A stretch of DNA of 64,000 nt from SIG459 sp045538735 (lineage in GTDB: Bacteria; Bacillota; Clostridia; Oscillospirales; Oscillospiraceae): assembly GCA_045538735.1 (NCBI GenBank), contig JAZSRY010000004.1, forward strand, positions 1-64,000. The letters run 5' to 3'. Made by a program: the position numbers and the translations under genes. This document shows positions 33,725-41,556 of this stretch, in pieces. The stretch's first letter is position 1, and each line of letters opens with the position of its first letter. The notes beneath the pieces are model-generated. The model saw only the letters and a list, made by a program, of their open reading frames with translations. It was not told the origin of the DNA and searched no databases.

Positions 33725-33793
33725 ATGCTTTTCAAAGGCGATATTGACGATTTTATCTTTGGCGATGAAGACGGCGGACCCAGCGCCCGCTGA
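33725..33793 (+). CDS. 22-aa acidic peptide ORF with strong ribosome site
   Basis: ACGGAGGTGG lies 5 bases before ATG, and the ORF encodes MLFKGDIDDFIFGDEDGGPSAR, then TGATAA and a strong terminator. Net charge is clearly negative, with a hydrophobic FIF in the centre and a GG near the C-terminus. A well-made ribosome site, double stop and own terminator argue for a real gene. Could be a micropeptide, a leader or a precursor peptide; no modifying enzyme or dedicated exporter is adjacent except the MATE pump on the other strand. Confidence 0.5.
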   Translation: MLFKGDIDDFIFGDEDGGPSAR

Positions 33794-33796
33794 TAA

Positions 33797-33830
33797 ATAA
33801 AAAGGTGCATCTTATGATGCACCTTTTTAT
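33797..33830. terminator. bidirectional terminator
   Basis: 15-bp perfect stem ATAAAAAGGTGCATC with its complement, TTAT loop; overlaps the stop codon of the MATE gene by 4 bp. Confidence 0.85.
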
Positions 33831-35161
33831 TTATCTATAACTTTTTGCCTTGCCCATTTTCCGCTGCGGTAGCGGAGGAGGAAGATAATACTTCTGCCCG
33901 TCCAGTCGGCGAAGAAGCCCCACCAGATTCCGATAAGCCCGAAGCCGAAGCGGTGGCAGAGGAGGGTGCTGAGTCCGACACGCAGTATCCACATTGTGCA
34001 GGTGGAGACAATCATGCCGAATTTCACATCGCCTGCGGCGCGCATACCGCTGGCGGGAACAAAGGCACACATCCAGAAAAGGGGTTTCAGAATGCTGATA
34101 AAGAGCATGGTGTCCTTTGTGAGCTTGGCGGTTTCCGCATCCATGCCCGCAAGGCGTGTGACAAGGGGAGTGGCGGCCATAGCCAGCCAATTGAGGACAA
34201 AGAGTATACAAAAAGACCACAGAGTCAGCTTTTTTATGTAATGCTTTGCCTGCTCGGGCTTTCCCGCGCCCATGCACTGACCCACAACGGTCATAAGTCC
34301 CGTTGCAACAGCCTGTGAGGGCATACTTGTCATAAGCTCCACGGCGGCAACAACGGCGTTGGCAGCCATTGCGGTTGTGCCAAGTGTGGATACTGTGGAC
34401 TGCACCGCCAGCTTGCCGAACTGGAACATGGCATTTTCTATACCCGAGGGGATGCCAATGCAAAGCACCAGCCAAATCATATGGAAGTTGGGACGGATGG
34501 CGCTGTAGCGCCCTATTTCCGGCACCTGACCGGGCCTGCGCAGCATTATGAGCATAACGATGGCGGCGAAGGCATTGGAGCAGACGGTGGCGACGGCGGC
34601 GCCCACAACGCCCCATTTCAGCACAAACATCAGCGTTGCATTGCCCACAATGTTGATGAGGTTCGCGAAAAGGCTCACCTTCATGGGCAAGCGGGAGTTG
34701 CCGCCCGCTCTGTAAAGAGCCGAGGATGCGCCGAAAAGAGCTATGAAGGGATAGGAGAAGATGACCACCGCGAAATAGGCGGAGGCAGAGCCCATAACGG
34801 CAGCATCAACTTTGCCGAAAATAAGGCGCAAAATTCCGTCGCGGAAGATGGAAGCGACTATTGCCACGAAAAGTGAAAGGGCAAAGGCGCTGAGCAAAAC
34901 CTGCTTTGCAGCAGTGTTGGCATTTCTGAGGTCTTTGCGGCCTATGTACTGGGAGCAAACTATGGTGCCGCCGGTGGCGAGGGCGGTGAAAAGGAAAATG
35001 ACCAGCTTGCTTATGGAGTCCACAAGAGCAACACCGCTGACGCTTGCAGCGCCAAGGTTGGAAACCATAAGGGTGTCCACGGTGCCGATGAGGGAAGTGA
35101 GCATCTGCTCTATTATGAGGGGAATAAGCAGCTTGCGCAGATCCTTGTTGGAAAACATCAT
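33827..35161 (-). CDS. MATE family efflux transporter
   Basis: 444 aa, ATGATG start with AAGGAGA about 11 bases upstream. Twelve predicted TMs in two related six-helix halves; begins MMFSNKDLRKLLIPLIIEQMLTSLIGTVDTLMVSNLGAASVSGVALVDSI, the standard NorM/DinF-like N-terminus with the VDTLMVS motif. Exports cationic compounds with Na+ or H+; substrate not predictable. Its promoter region holds inverted-repeat element copy B, 20 bp upstream of the start codon, so transcription may begin inside or beyond that element. Confidence 0.9.
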   Translation of the reverse strand: MMFSNKDLRKLLIPLIIEQMLTSLIGTVDTLMVSNLGAASVSGVALVDSISKLVIFLFTALATGGTIVCSQYIGRKDLRNANTAAKQVLLSAFALSLFVAIVASIFRDGILRLIFGKVDAAVMGSASAYFAVVIFSYPFIALFGASSALYRAGGNSRLPMKVSLFANLINIVGNATLMFVLKWGVVGAAVATVCSNAFAAIVMLIMLRRPGQVPEIGRYSAIRPNFHMIWLVLCIGIPSGIENAMFQFGKLAVQSTVSTLGTTAMAANAVVAAVELMTSMPSQAVATGLMTVVGQCMGAGKPEQAKHYIKKLTLWSFCILFVLNWLAMAATPLVTRLAGMDAETAKLTKDTMLFISILKPLFWMCAFVPASGMRAAGDVKFGMIVSTCTMWILRVGLSTLLCHRFGFGLIGIWWGFFADWTGRSIIFLLRYRSGKWARQKVIDK

Positions 35162-35180
35162 GGAAGGTCATCTCCTTTCT

Positions 35181-35466
35181 TAGCCTGAGCGACATAATCC
35201 GAACACGTACCACGAGGCGGATTTTAGCGTCAGACTTCATTTCATTCTTTGGTTCATTCTTTGGTGGGCGTCAAGCCCACCCACATCATTCAATTTTGCC
35301 TGATACAAAAATCCCCTCCCGTGGTGTCGAAGATTTTTGAGGTCATATGCTAAGGCGGTGCAAGGCGGACTCTTGCAGATGGGCTGTCGCCCTTCAAAAG
35401 AGTTCAACGCAGCAGTGCCAACGGATATGCCCTCAAAAACGGGTTCGGATTATATCGCTCAGGCTA
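35181..35466. repeat. MITE-like inverted-repeat element, copy B (286 bp)
   Basis: Terminal inverted repeats of 23 bp (35182-35204 and 35443-35465, one mismatch) flanked by TA. Aligns end to end with copy A at 2664-2936; it differs by a 13-bp tandem duplication (TTCATTCTTTGG repeated near 35238-35262). Internal stem arms (35369-35374 with 35398-35403) are changed in both strands relative to copy A, so pairing is kept. It fills most of the 390-bp gap between the MATE and VanZ genes. Confidence 0.8.
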
Positions 35467-35551
35467 CGTTTTTTACAGTTTAGCACCGACACAAAAATGA
35501 TGCAAGCGCCCCTTATAACAGATATATCGCTCTGGCTAAGGAGGCGCTGAT

Positions 35552-36001
35552 ATGAGTAAAACTATGAGACGGGCCATGTCGATTTTGTTCGCCTTCTACG
35601 GCATTGTAATGCTGTATCTGCTTTTCTTCCAACGGAGTGGAGGCCTTTCGGAAATAAATATAGTTCCCTTCAAAACCATTGGAGAATTCTGGACGGTGAT
35701 GCGTCAGACCTTTGGCTCGGAGGGAACGGAATATCTATTTATGAGCTCCTTTATAAATCTGGCGGGCAATGTGATAATGTTCATCCCATTGGGCTTTTTC
35801 CCGCCTTTTATATGGAAGGCTTTTCGCGGTTTTTTTCCGGATATGGCTCTCTGCGCCGCCGTAATAATTGTTGTTGAGCTGATGCAGTTTGTCACAGGTC
35901 TCGGCTGCGCAGATGTTGACGATTTAGTTTTGAACATATTTGGCGCTGCGATGGGCTGGCTTATTTTCTTCGCACTCAAAAAAGTATTAAACCGCACATA
36001 A
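35552..36001 (+). CDS. VanZ-like family membrane protein
   Basis: 149 aa, AAGGAGG before ATG. Four TMs; N-terminal LFAFYGIVMLYLLFFQRSGG, then INIVPFKTI (the conserved nl.PF.ti motif of VanZ) and NLAGNVIMFIPLGFFPPFIW plus VVELMQFVTGLGCADVDDLVLNIFGAAMGWLIF (E-x-x-Q...R/D-h-DD...N..G). In VanA-type clusters VanZ gives low-level teicoplanin resistance, but stand-alone homologues are common and of unclear role. No van genes nearby. Confidence 0.87.
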   Translation: MSKTMRRAMSILFAFYGIVMLYLLFFQRSGGLSEINIVPFKTIGEFWTVMRQTFGSEGTEYLFMSSFINLAGNVIMFIPLGFFPPFIWKAFRGFFPDMALCAAVIIVVELMQFVTGLGCADVDDLVLNIFGAAMGWLIFFALKKVLNRT

Positions 36002-36031
36002 CGGGGGTCACTGTGATTCCCGTTTATGTAA

Positions 36032-36292
36032 TCAGATAAGCTGGAGTATGAGCAGCAGCACAACTCCGGGAATGCCGAGAACGCCGGTTATGATGGCGTT
36101 GAGCCATGTGAGGGGTATGCTCAAATCCACAAAGCCCGCCAGGAAATTGAAGATAAAGAGGAATACAAAGCCCATAATCGCGTGGATGAAAAGCTTCCAG
36201 ATAAGCTTCATAGGACCCTTCAGAATCCTGATCAGCAATCCCAGAAGAGAGATTCCCACGGCAAGAGCAAATACGATTATTATAATTGCCAT
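36032..36292 (-). CDS. bofA: BofA-like pro-sigma-K processing inhibitor
   Basis: 86 aa. Two to three hydrophobic segments and the C-terminal signature LNAIITGVLGIPGVVLLLILQLI, diagnostic for BofA. In spore formers BofA holds the SpoIVFB protease inactive in the outer forespore membrane until the SpoIVB signal arrives. The start overlaps the end of a YaaL-like gene by 13 bp; yaaL-bofA is the Bacillus order, which strengthens the call, although recR is not next to it here. Confidence 0.88.
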   Translation of the reverse strand: MAIIIIVFALAVGISLLGLLIRILKGPMKLIWKLFIHAIMGFVFLFIFNFLAGFVDLSIPLTWLNAIITGVLGIPGVVLLLILQLI

Positions 36293-36513
36293 TTTATTTT
36301 GTCACCGTCCATGGATTTTATATTTCGCAGCGCAGAGCTGCGGCGGGAATGGAGAGCGCTGATTTCAAGGATGCAGGCTTCGAGAATTTCAGGGTCTGTG
36401 CTGGTATTAAAGCAGCGGTAGGCATCCCGAAGACTTACATTCAAAGCCTCCAGCTCCTCCAGAGCAACTGCAAAGCGGCGGCGAAGATCTCGCCTTTCTC
36501 TTATCCTAGACAT
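36280..36513 (-). CDS. YaaL-like protein, DUF2508
   Basis: 77 aa, mostly helical: RRDLRRRFAVALEELEALNVSLRDAYRCFNTSTDPEILEACILEISALHSRRSSALRNIK. The pattern of a short helical pair with F/Y...D..EACI.E..AL..R fits DUF2508/YaaL, whose gene precedes bofA in Bacillus. Function unknown. Overlaps bofA by 13 bp, so the two are translationally linked. Confidence 0.75.
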   Translation of the reverse strand: MSRIRERRDLRRRFAVALEELEALNVSLRDAYRCFNTSTDPEILEACILEISALHSRRSSALRNIKSMDGDKIKWQL

Positions 36514-36884
36514 ATATTATACCCCCTAAGTCAAGTGCTGAATAGATTCTGCACAAGGGAGAGAAATTTTATCCTAATTTCAAAAAAATTACCTTTAGTA
36601 TTTTATGCGCCGGCGGTCATAATAGTAGTGGACTCACAAAAGGCGAGCGGTGAAGGCGGCTCGAAAATTGAAATGGCACCAAATGTGTTATTATGTTTTG
36701 TTATGACGCCTTAGCAGCTCGGAAGGACAAAATTGTTTTGCGGAACATATTTTGCTTTCGGGACCTTGAGTCAAGTGCCGGCGTTTGGACGGATGATTTG
36801 TGTGGAAAAGCGTGAATAAGAAGTTTCCGGCGCGCGGGGGCTGTCCATTGGGACAGCCCCCGTTTGGCATATACAGTGAATAGC
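36514..36884. other. intergenic region with no recognised gene
   Basis: 371 bp between yaaL and the topoisomerase promoter. A minus-strand TATAAT at 36517-36522 is the probable -10 of yaaL. AGTCAAGTGC occurs twice (near 36530 and 36769). The only strong structure is the hairpin at 36836-36861. Confidence 0.4.
36836..36861 (+). terminator. strong GC hairpin before the topoisomerase promoter
   Basis: 11-bp perfect stem GGGGGCTGTCC/GGACAGCCCCC with an ATTG loop, followed by only GTTTGG. Terminator-like but with a short T-run; there is no clear upstream plus-strand gene for it to end. Confidence 0.45.
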
Positions 36885-36913
36885 TTGATTTTTATAAAAA
36901 AATGCTTTATACT
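36885..36913 (+). promoter_or_regulatory. sigma-A promoter of the topoisomerase operon
   Basis: TTGATT (36885-36890), 17-bp spacer, TATACT (36908-36913), ~60 bp before ATG. Confidence 0.7.
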
Positions 36914-36974
36914 ATAAAATTGGTTTAGTATGTATGCAATACCACCAGATATTGTGAAACGGGAGTAATATCCA

Positions 36975-38972
36975 ATGACAAAAGCAAAGACACCAAACTA
37001 CGGCAACGACAGCATTTCCCAGCTCAAAGGGCCGGACAGAGTCCGCCTTCGCCCGGGAGTCATCTTCGGCTCCGACGGTCTGGACGGCTGCCAGCATGCC
37101 GCTTTTGAAATACTTTCCAATGCCATTGACGAGGCAAGAGAGGGATATGGAAAGCTCATCACTCTCACCTCTTACGAGGATAACAGCATAGAGGTTGAAG
37201 ACTTCGGACGCGGCTGCCCCGTGGACTGGAACGAGAAGGAAAAACGCTGGAACTGGGACCTTGTTTTCTGCGAGCTTTATGCCGGCGGCAAGTACGGCAA
37301 TGACGACGGCGAGAACTATGAATACTCTCTGGGTCTCAACGGTCTTGGCTCCTGCGCCACCCAGTACTCTGCCGAGTATTTTGATGCGGAGATTTTCCGC
37401 GACGGCTTCCGCTATGAGCTCCATTTCAAGAAGGGCTATGTTCAGGGCAAAAAGGGCAAGGAGCTTCTCAAAGAGCCTACCGACAGAAAAAAGACCGGCT
37501 CCCGCTTTCGCTGGAGGCCGGACAGAGAGGTTTTCACCGATATAAACATCCCAGAGGAATACTTCCGGGATACTCTTCGCCGTCAGGCGGTTATAAATGC
37601 GGGAATAACCTTCCGTCTCCGCATTCAGCGTGGAAACAAGTTCGAGACTACGGATTTTCTCTATGAAAACGGCATTATCCAGTATGTCAGCGAGCTTGTG
37701 GGAGAAAATGCTCTCACCGCGCCCTATTTCATCGACACTGAGCGCAAGGGACGCGACAGAGAGGATATGCCCGATTATAAGGCAAAGCTCTCCGCTGTTT
37801 TCTGCTTCAGCAACACCGTCAACCACATAGAGTATTACCATAACTCCAGCTGGCTGGAGCATGGCGGCGCCCCAGAAAAGGCGGCCAAAAACGCCTTCGT
37901 GTATGCCATTGATGCCTATATTAAAAAAATAGGCAAATATCAGAAAAACGAGAGCAAGATAAGCTTTCAGGATGTTGCCGATTGCCTTGTGCTGGTAACC
38001 AACTGTTTCTCCACCCGCACCAGCTATGAAAATCAGACCAAGAAGGCTATAACCAACAAGTTCATTCAGGATGCGATGACCGACTTCTTCAAGGAGAAGC
38101 TGGAAATCTACTTTATTGAAAATAAGGCCGAGGCTGACCGCATTGCCGAGCAGGTGCTTGTAAACAAGCGCTCCCGGGAGACCGCGGAAAAAGCAAGGCT
38201 TAATATCAAGAAAAAGCTTACGGGCAATATGGATATCTCCAACAGAGTCCAGAAGTTTGTGGATTGCCGCAGCAAGGATGTGGATAAGAGGGAGATATAC
38301 ATCGTGGAGGGCGACTCTGCATTGGGCGCCTGCAAACTGAGCCGCGACGCAGAATTTCAGGGCATTATGCCCGTCCGCGGCAAAATTCTCAACTGCCTCA
38401 AGGCGGATTATGTGCGCATATTCAAAAGCGAGATAATCACGGATCTGCTGAAGGTGCTTGGCTGCGGTGTTGAGGTTGAGACCAAAAAGAGCAAGGATAT
38501 AAGCTCCTTCAGTTTGGATAATCTCCGATGGAACAAGGTGATTATCTGCACCGACGCGGATGTTGACGGTTACCAGATAAGAACCCTCATACTCACCATG
38601 ATTTACCGCCTTGTGCCCAGCCTCATTAAAGCGGGCTATGTGTATATTGCCGAATCTCCCCTTTATGAGATAAATGCCAAGGGCAAAACATGGTTTGCCT
38701 ATTCCGAGACGGAGAAGGCCAATATCCTGGAGGAGCTGAACGGCGCAAAATGCACAATAAGCCGCAGCAAGGGTCTTGGTGAAAATGACCCTGATATGAT
38801 GTGGCTCACCACCATGAACCCCGAGACCCGCCGTCTTATCAAGGTTATGCCCGAGGATGCGGAGGCAACGAGCCGTATGTTCGATTTGCTTCTGGGCGAT
38901 GACCTTGCAGGACGCAAAACCCATATCGCCGAAAACGGCTATAAGTTCCTTGATCTTGCAGATATTTCATAA
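36975..38972 (+). CDS. type IIA topoisomerase subunit B (ParE/GyrB-like)
   Basis: 665 aa. GHKL ATPase domain with EILSNAIDEA (Mg-binding Asn), EDFGRG and the GLNGLG glycine loop; transducer domain with the ATP-contacting QTK (ENQTKKAI). Toprim domain with EGDSALG, MPVRGKILN (usually PLRGK) and DADVDG. The expected C-terminal GLGE is present. Partner subunit A follows after a small gene. Without the ~170-residue insert of Gram-negative GyrB. Cleavage-subunit features (below) favour a topoisomerase IV-like decatenase over gyrase. GGGAGTAAT is the ribosome site. Confidence 0.92.
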   Translation: MTKAKTPNYGNDSISQLKGPDRVRLRPGVIFGSDGLDGCQHAAFEILSNAIDEAREGYGKLITLTSYEDNSIEVEDFGRGCPVDWNEKEKRWNWDLVFCELYAGGKYGNDDGENYEYSLGLNGLGSCATQYSAEYFDAEIFRDGFRYELHFKKGYVQGKKGKELLKEPTDRKKTGSRFRWRPDREVFTDINIPEEYFRDTLRRQAVINAGITFRLRIQRGNKFETTDFLYENGIIQYVSELVGENALTAPYFIDTERKGRDREDMPDYKAKLSAVFCFSNTVNHIEYYHNSSWLEHGGAPEKAAKNAFVYAIDAYIKKIGKYQKNESKISFQDVADCLVLVTNCFSTRTSYENQTKKAITNKFIQDAMTDFFKEKLEIYFIENKAEADRIAEQVLVNKRSRETAEKARLNIKKKLTGNMDISNRVQKFVDCRSKDVDKREIYIVEGDSALGACKLSRDAEFQGIMPVRGKILNCLKADYVRIFKSEIITDLLKVLGCGVEVETKKSKDISSFSLDNLRWNKVIICTDADVDGYQIRTLILTMIYRLVPSLIKAGYVYIAESPLYEINAKGKTWFAYSETEKANILEELNGAKCTISRSKGLGENDPDMMWLTTMNPETRRLIKVMPEDAEATSRMFDLLLGDDLAGRKTHIAENGYKFLDLADIS

Positions 38973-38987
38973 AGAGAGGTTGAAAAT

Positions 38988-39284
38988 ATGAATTTTACCA
39001 AAAATTTTGACAGAGCCAGAAATGTGGTGAAAGGCTGCCTTCTGACTGCTATGATCATTTGCGTTATCGGTCTTTTCATAAACGAGTCTGCCCCCACACT
39101 GGGACTTTACATCATCATTGCAGCCCTTGCCCTGATAGCTTTTGCCATGCTGCTGGTTTTCACTTCTCTCAAGTGCCCCTACTGCGGCAAGCAGCTTTTC
39201 AGCAAGTGCCTCACAGTCACCGTCTGCCCCAACTGCAAACGTAATCTGACAACCGGCATGAAGAGCAAGGGAAAGAAGAAATAA
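38988..39284 (+). CDS. small membrane zinc-ribbon protein between topoisomerase subunits
   Basis: 98 aa, GAGAGG ribosome site, 15 bp after the subunit B stop and 12 bp before the subunit A start. Two adjacent membrane segments (~15-32 and 38-57) are followed by a C-terminal zinc ribbon, CPYCGKQLFSKCLTVTVCPNCKRNL (CxxC-x14-CxxC), and a basic tail. Placement inside the operon suggests co-expression with the topoisomerase; a functional link is not established. No known family name comes to mind. Confidence 0.7.
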   Translation: MNFTKNFDRARNVVKGCLLTAMIICVIGLFINESAPTLGLYIIIAALALIAFAMLLVFTSLKCPYCGKQLFSKCLTVTVCPNCKRNLTTGMKSKGKKK

Positions 39285-39296
39285 AGAGGTCTTTTT

Positions 39297-41540
39297 ATGG
39301 CAAAGAAAAAAGCCGAAACAACTAAAAAAGCTCCGGTGAATCCGGATGTAATGGGGCTGCGGGCGGAGGTCCTTGAGCAGCCCATCACCCAGACTCTGGA
39401 GCTCAACTATATGCCCTACGCCATGAGCGTTATTATCTCCCGTGCCATACCTGAGATAGACGGCTTTAAACCCAGCCACCGCAAGCTGCTCTACACCATG
39501 TATGATATGGGTCTGCTCAACAAGTCCCGCACCAAGAGCGCCAATATCGTGGGTCAGACCATGCGTCTCAATCCCCACGGCGATGCCGCCATTTATGAGA
39601 CAATGGTGCGTCTCAGCCGCGGCTATGAGGCATTACTAAGCCCCTTCGTGGACTCCAAGGGTAACTTCGGTAAGGTATATTCAAGGGATATGGCTTATGC
39701 CGCATCCCGTTATACCGAGGCCAAACTTGCCCCCATCTGCGCTGAGATTTTCAAGGACATCGATAAGGACACCGTGGACTTTGTGGATAACTATGACGGC
39801 ACAATGCTTGAGCCCACCCTGCTGCCCACCAGTTTCCCCAATGTTCTTGTTTCCGCCAATATGGGTATTGCCGTCGGTATGGCAAGCCAGATTTGCGGCT
39901 TCAATCTGGGCGAAGTATGCGAGACAACCGCCAATTTCATAGCCGACCCCCGCCATAATATTCTCTCCACAATGCCAGCTCCCGATTTCCCCACAGGCGG
40001 CGAGATAATCTATAACCTTTCCGAGATGGAGAATATATACCGCACAGGCCGGGGCAGCTTCAAAATCCGTTCCCGCTGGCGCTATCTGCCCAAGGAGAAT
40101 ATGATAGAGGTATATGAAATACCCTATTCCACCACCGTTGAGCAGATTATGGACAAGGTTTCCGAGCTTCTCAAGGCGGGCAAGGTCCGCGAGATAAGCG
40201 ATATGCGCGATGAGACCGACCTGAGCGGTCTGAAGCTTGCCATTGACCTCAAGAGGGGAACAGATCCCGAAAAGCTTATGCAGAAGCTTTTCAAACTCAC
40301 CACTTTGCAGGATCAGTTCTCCTGCAACTTCAATATCCTCATCGGCGGCAACCCCAGAGTTATGGGCGTGGGTGAGATACTGGAGGAGTGGGTGGCATGG
40401 CGCACCGAGTGCGTGAAGCGGAGAGTTTACCACGAGCTGAGCAAAAAGCGCGAAAAGCTCCATCTGCTGAAGGGTCTTGAAAAAATCCTTCTGGATATCG
40501 ACAAGGCCATCGCCATCATCCGCAACACCGAGCTGGAAGCCGACGTTGTTCCCAATCTGATGATTGGCTTCGGCATAGATGCGCTTCAGGCGGAATATGT
40601 TGCAGAGATAAGGCTCCGCAATATCAACCGGGAATATATTCTCAAGCGGGTTGCGGAAGTAAGCGAGCTTGAAAAACAGATAGCCGAGCTGGAGGACATT
40701 CTCTCCAGCCGCCGCAGAGTGAGAAATATCATCATCAGCGAGCTGAAGGCTGTTGCGAAAAAATATGCCACTCCCAGAAAAACCGGCATTGTCTATTCCG
40801 ACGAGATTGAGGAATTCAGCATCGAGGAGCAGGTTGAAGATTATCCCTGCACTCTCTTCCTCTCCAGAGAGGGCTATTTCAAGAAGATAACCCCTCAGTC
40901 TCTGCGTATGAATGCGGAGCAGAAGTATAAGGAAAATGACAGCCTGCGCAGCTCCTTTGAGGCTTCTAACCGCGGTGAACTTCTCATATTCACCGACCGC
41001 CAGCAGGTTTATAAATGCCGTATCAGCGATTTCGAAGATACAAAAGCCAGTGTTCTCGGCGTTTACCTGCCTGCAAAGCTGGGAATGGATGAGGGCGAGA
41101 ATGTTGTGGAAATGATAGATCCCGGCGATTACAGCGCCAACCTCCTGCTTTTCTTTGAAAACGGTAAGTGCGCCAGAGTCACTCTGGACAGCTATGCCAC
41201 CAAGACCAACCGCAAGCGCCTTACCGGCGCCTATTCGGACAAGAGTCCCCTCTGCACCGTTATGCGTCTGGACGGCGAAGCCCAGATTGCCTGCTTCACC
41301 AGCGAGGGAAGAGCCCTTGTGTTTAACACAGCTCTGCTGCAACCCAAAACAAGCCGCAGCACTCAGGGTGTGGGACTTATGAACATCAAGAGCAAATACC
41401 GTCTGGAATATGCTGCAAAGCTTGAAGATACCACTATAAAGAATGTTTCCCGCTACCGTGTGCGCAGCGTGCCTGCGCTGGGCGCTCTTCTCAAGGAGGA
41501 GGACAGAGGCGAGGAACAGATGAGCCTGCTGGGCGAGTAA
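39297..41540 (+). CDS. type IIA topoisomerase subunit A (ParC/GyrA-like)
   Basis: 747 aa. Cleavage-core motifs: FKPSHRKLLYTMYDMG, then SANIVGQTMRLNPHGDAAIYETM, and the catalytic Tyr139 in AASRYTEAKL. The quinolone-contact positions equivalent to Ser83 and Asp87 of E. coli GyrA are Ala97 and Glu101. The C-terminal ~230 residues hold beta-pinwheel-like repeats but no GyrA box (QRRGGKG), so DNA wrapping as in gyrase is unlikely and a ParC-like decatenase is favoured. Coiled coil ~430-480. Starts ATG 12 bp after the zinc-ribbon gene. Confidence 0.92.
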   Translation: MAKKKAETTKKAPVNPDVMGLRAEVLEQPITQTLELNYMPYAMSVIISRAIPEIDGFKPSHRKLLYTMYDMGLLNKSRTKSANIVGQTMRLNPHGDAAIYETMVRLSRGYEALLSPFVDSKGNFGKVYSRDMAYAASRYTEAKLAPICAEIFKDIDKDTVDFVDNYDGTMLEPTLLPTSFPNVLVSANMGIAVGMASQICGFNLGEVCETTANFIADPRHNILSTMPAPDFPTGGEIIYNLSEMENIYRTGRGSFKIRSRWRYLPKENMIEVYEIPYSTTVEQIMDKVSELLKAGKVREISDMRDETDLSGLKLAIDLKRGTDPEKLMQKLFKLTTLQDQFSCNFNILIGGNPRVMGVGEILEEWVAWRTECVKRRVYHELSKKREKLHLLKGLEKILLDIDKAIAIIRNTELEADVVPNLMIGFGIDALQAEYVAEIRLRNINREYILKRVAEVSELEKQIAELEDILSSRRRVRNIIISELKAVAKKYATPRKTGIVYSDEIEEFSIEEQVEDYPCTLFLSREGYFKKITPQSLRMNAEQKYKENDSLRSSFEASNRGELLIFTDRQQVYKCRISDFEDTKASVLGVYLPAKLGMDEGENVVEMIDPGDYSANLLLFFENGKCARVTLDSYATKTNRKRLTGAYSDKSPLCTVMRLDGEAQIACFTSEGRALVFNTALLQPKTSRSTQGVGLMNIKSKYRLEYAAKLEDTTIKNVSRYRVRSVPALGALLKEEDRGEEQMSLLGE

Positions 41541-41556
41541 TGACTGGAGGAAGTTT

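Noticed and set aside
35552..36001. Part of a vancomycin-resistance cluster
   Set aside because: Only a VanZ-like protein is present; no vanHAX or vanRS, and stand-alone homologues are common.
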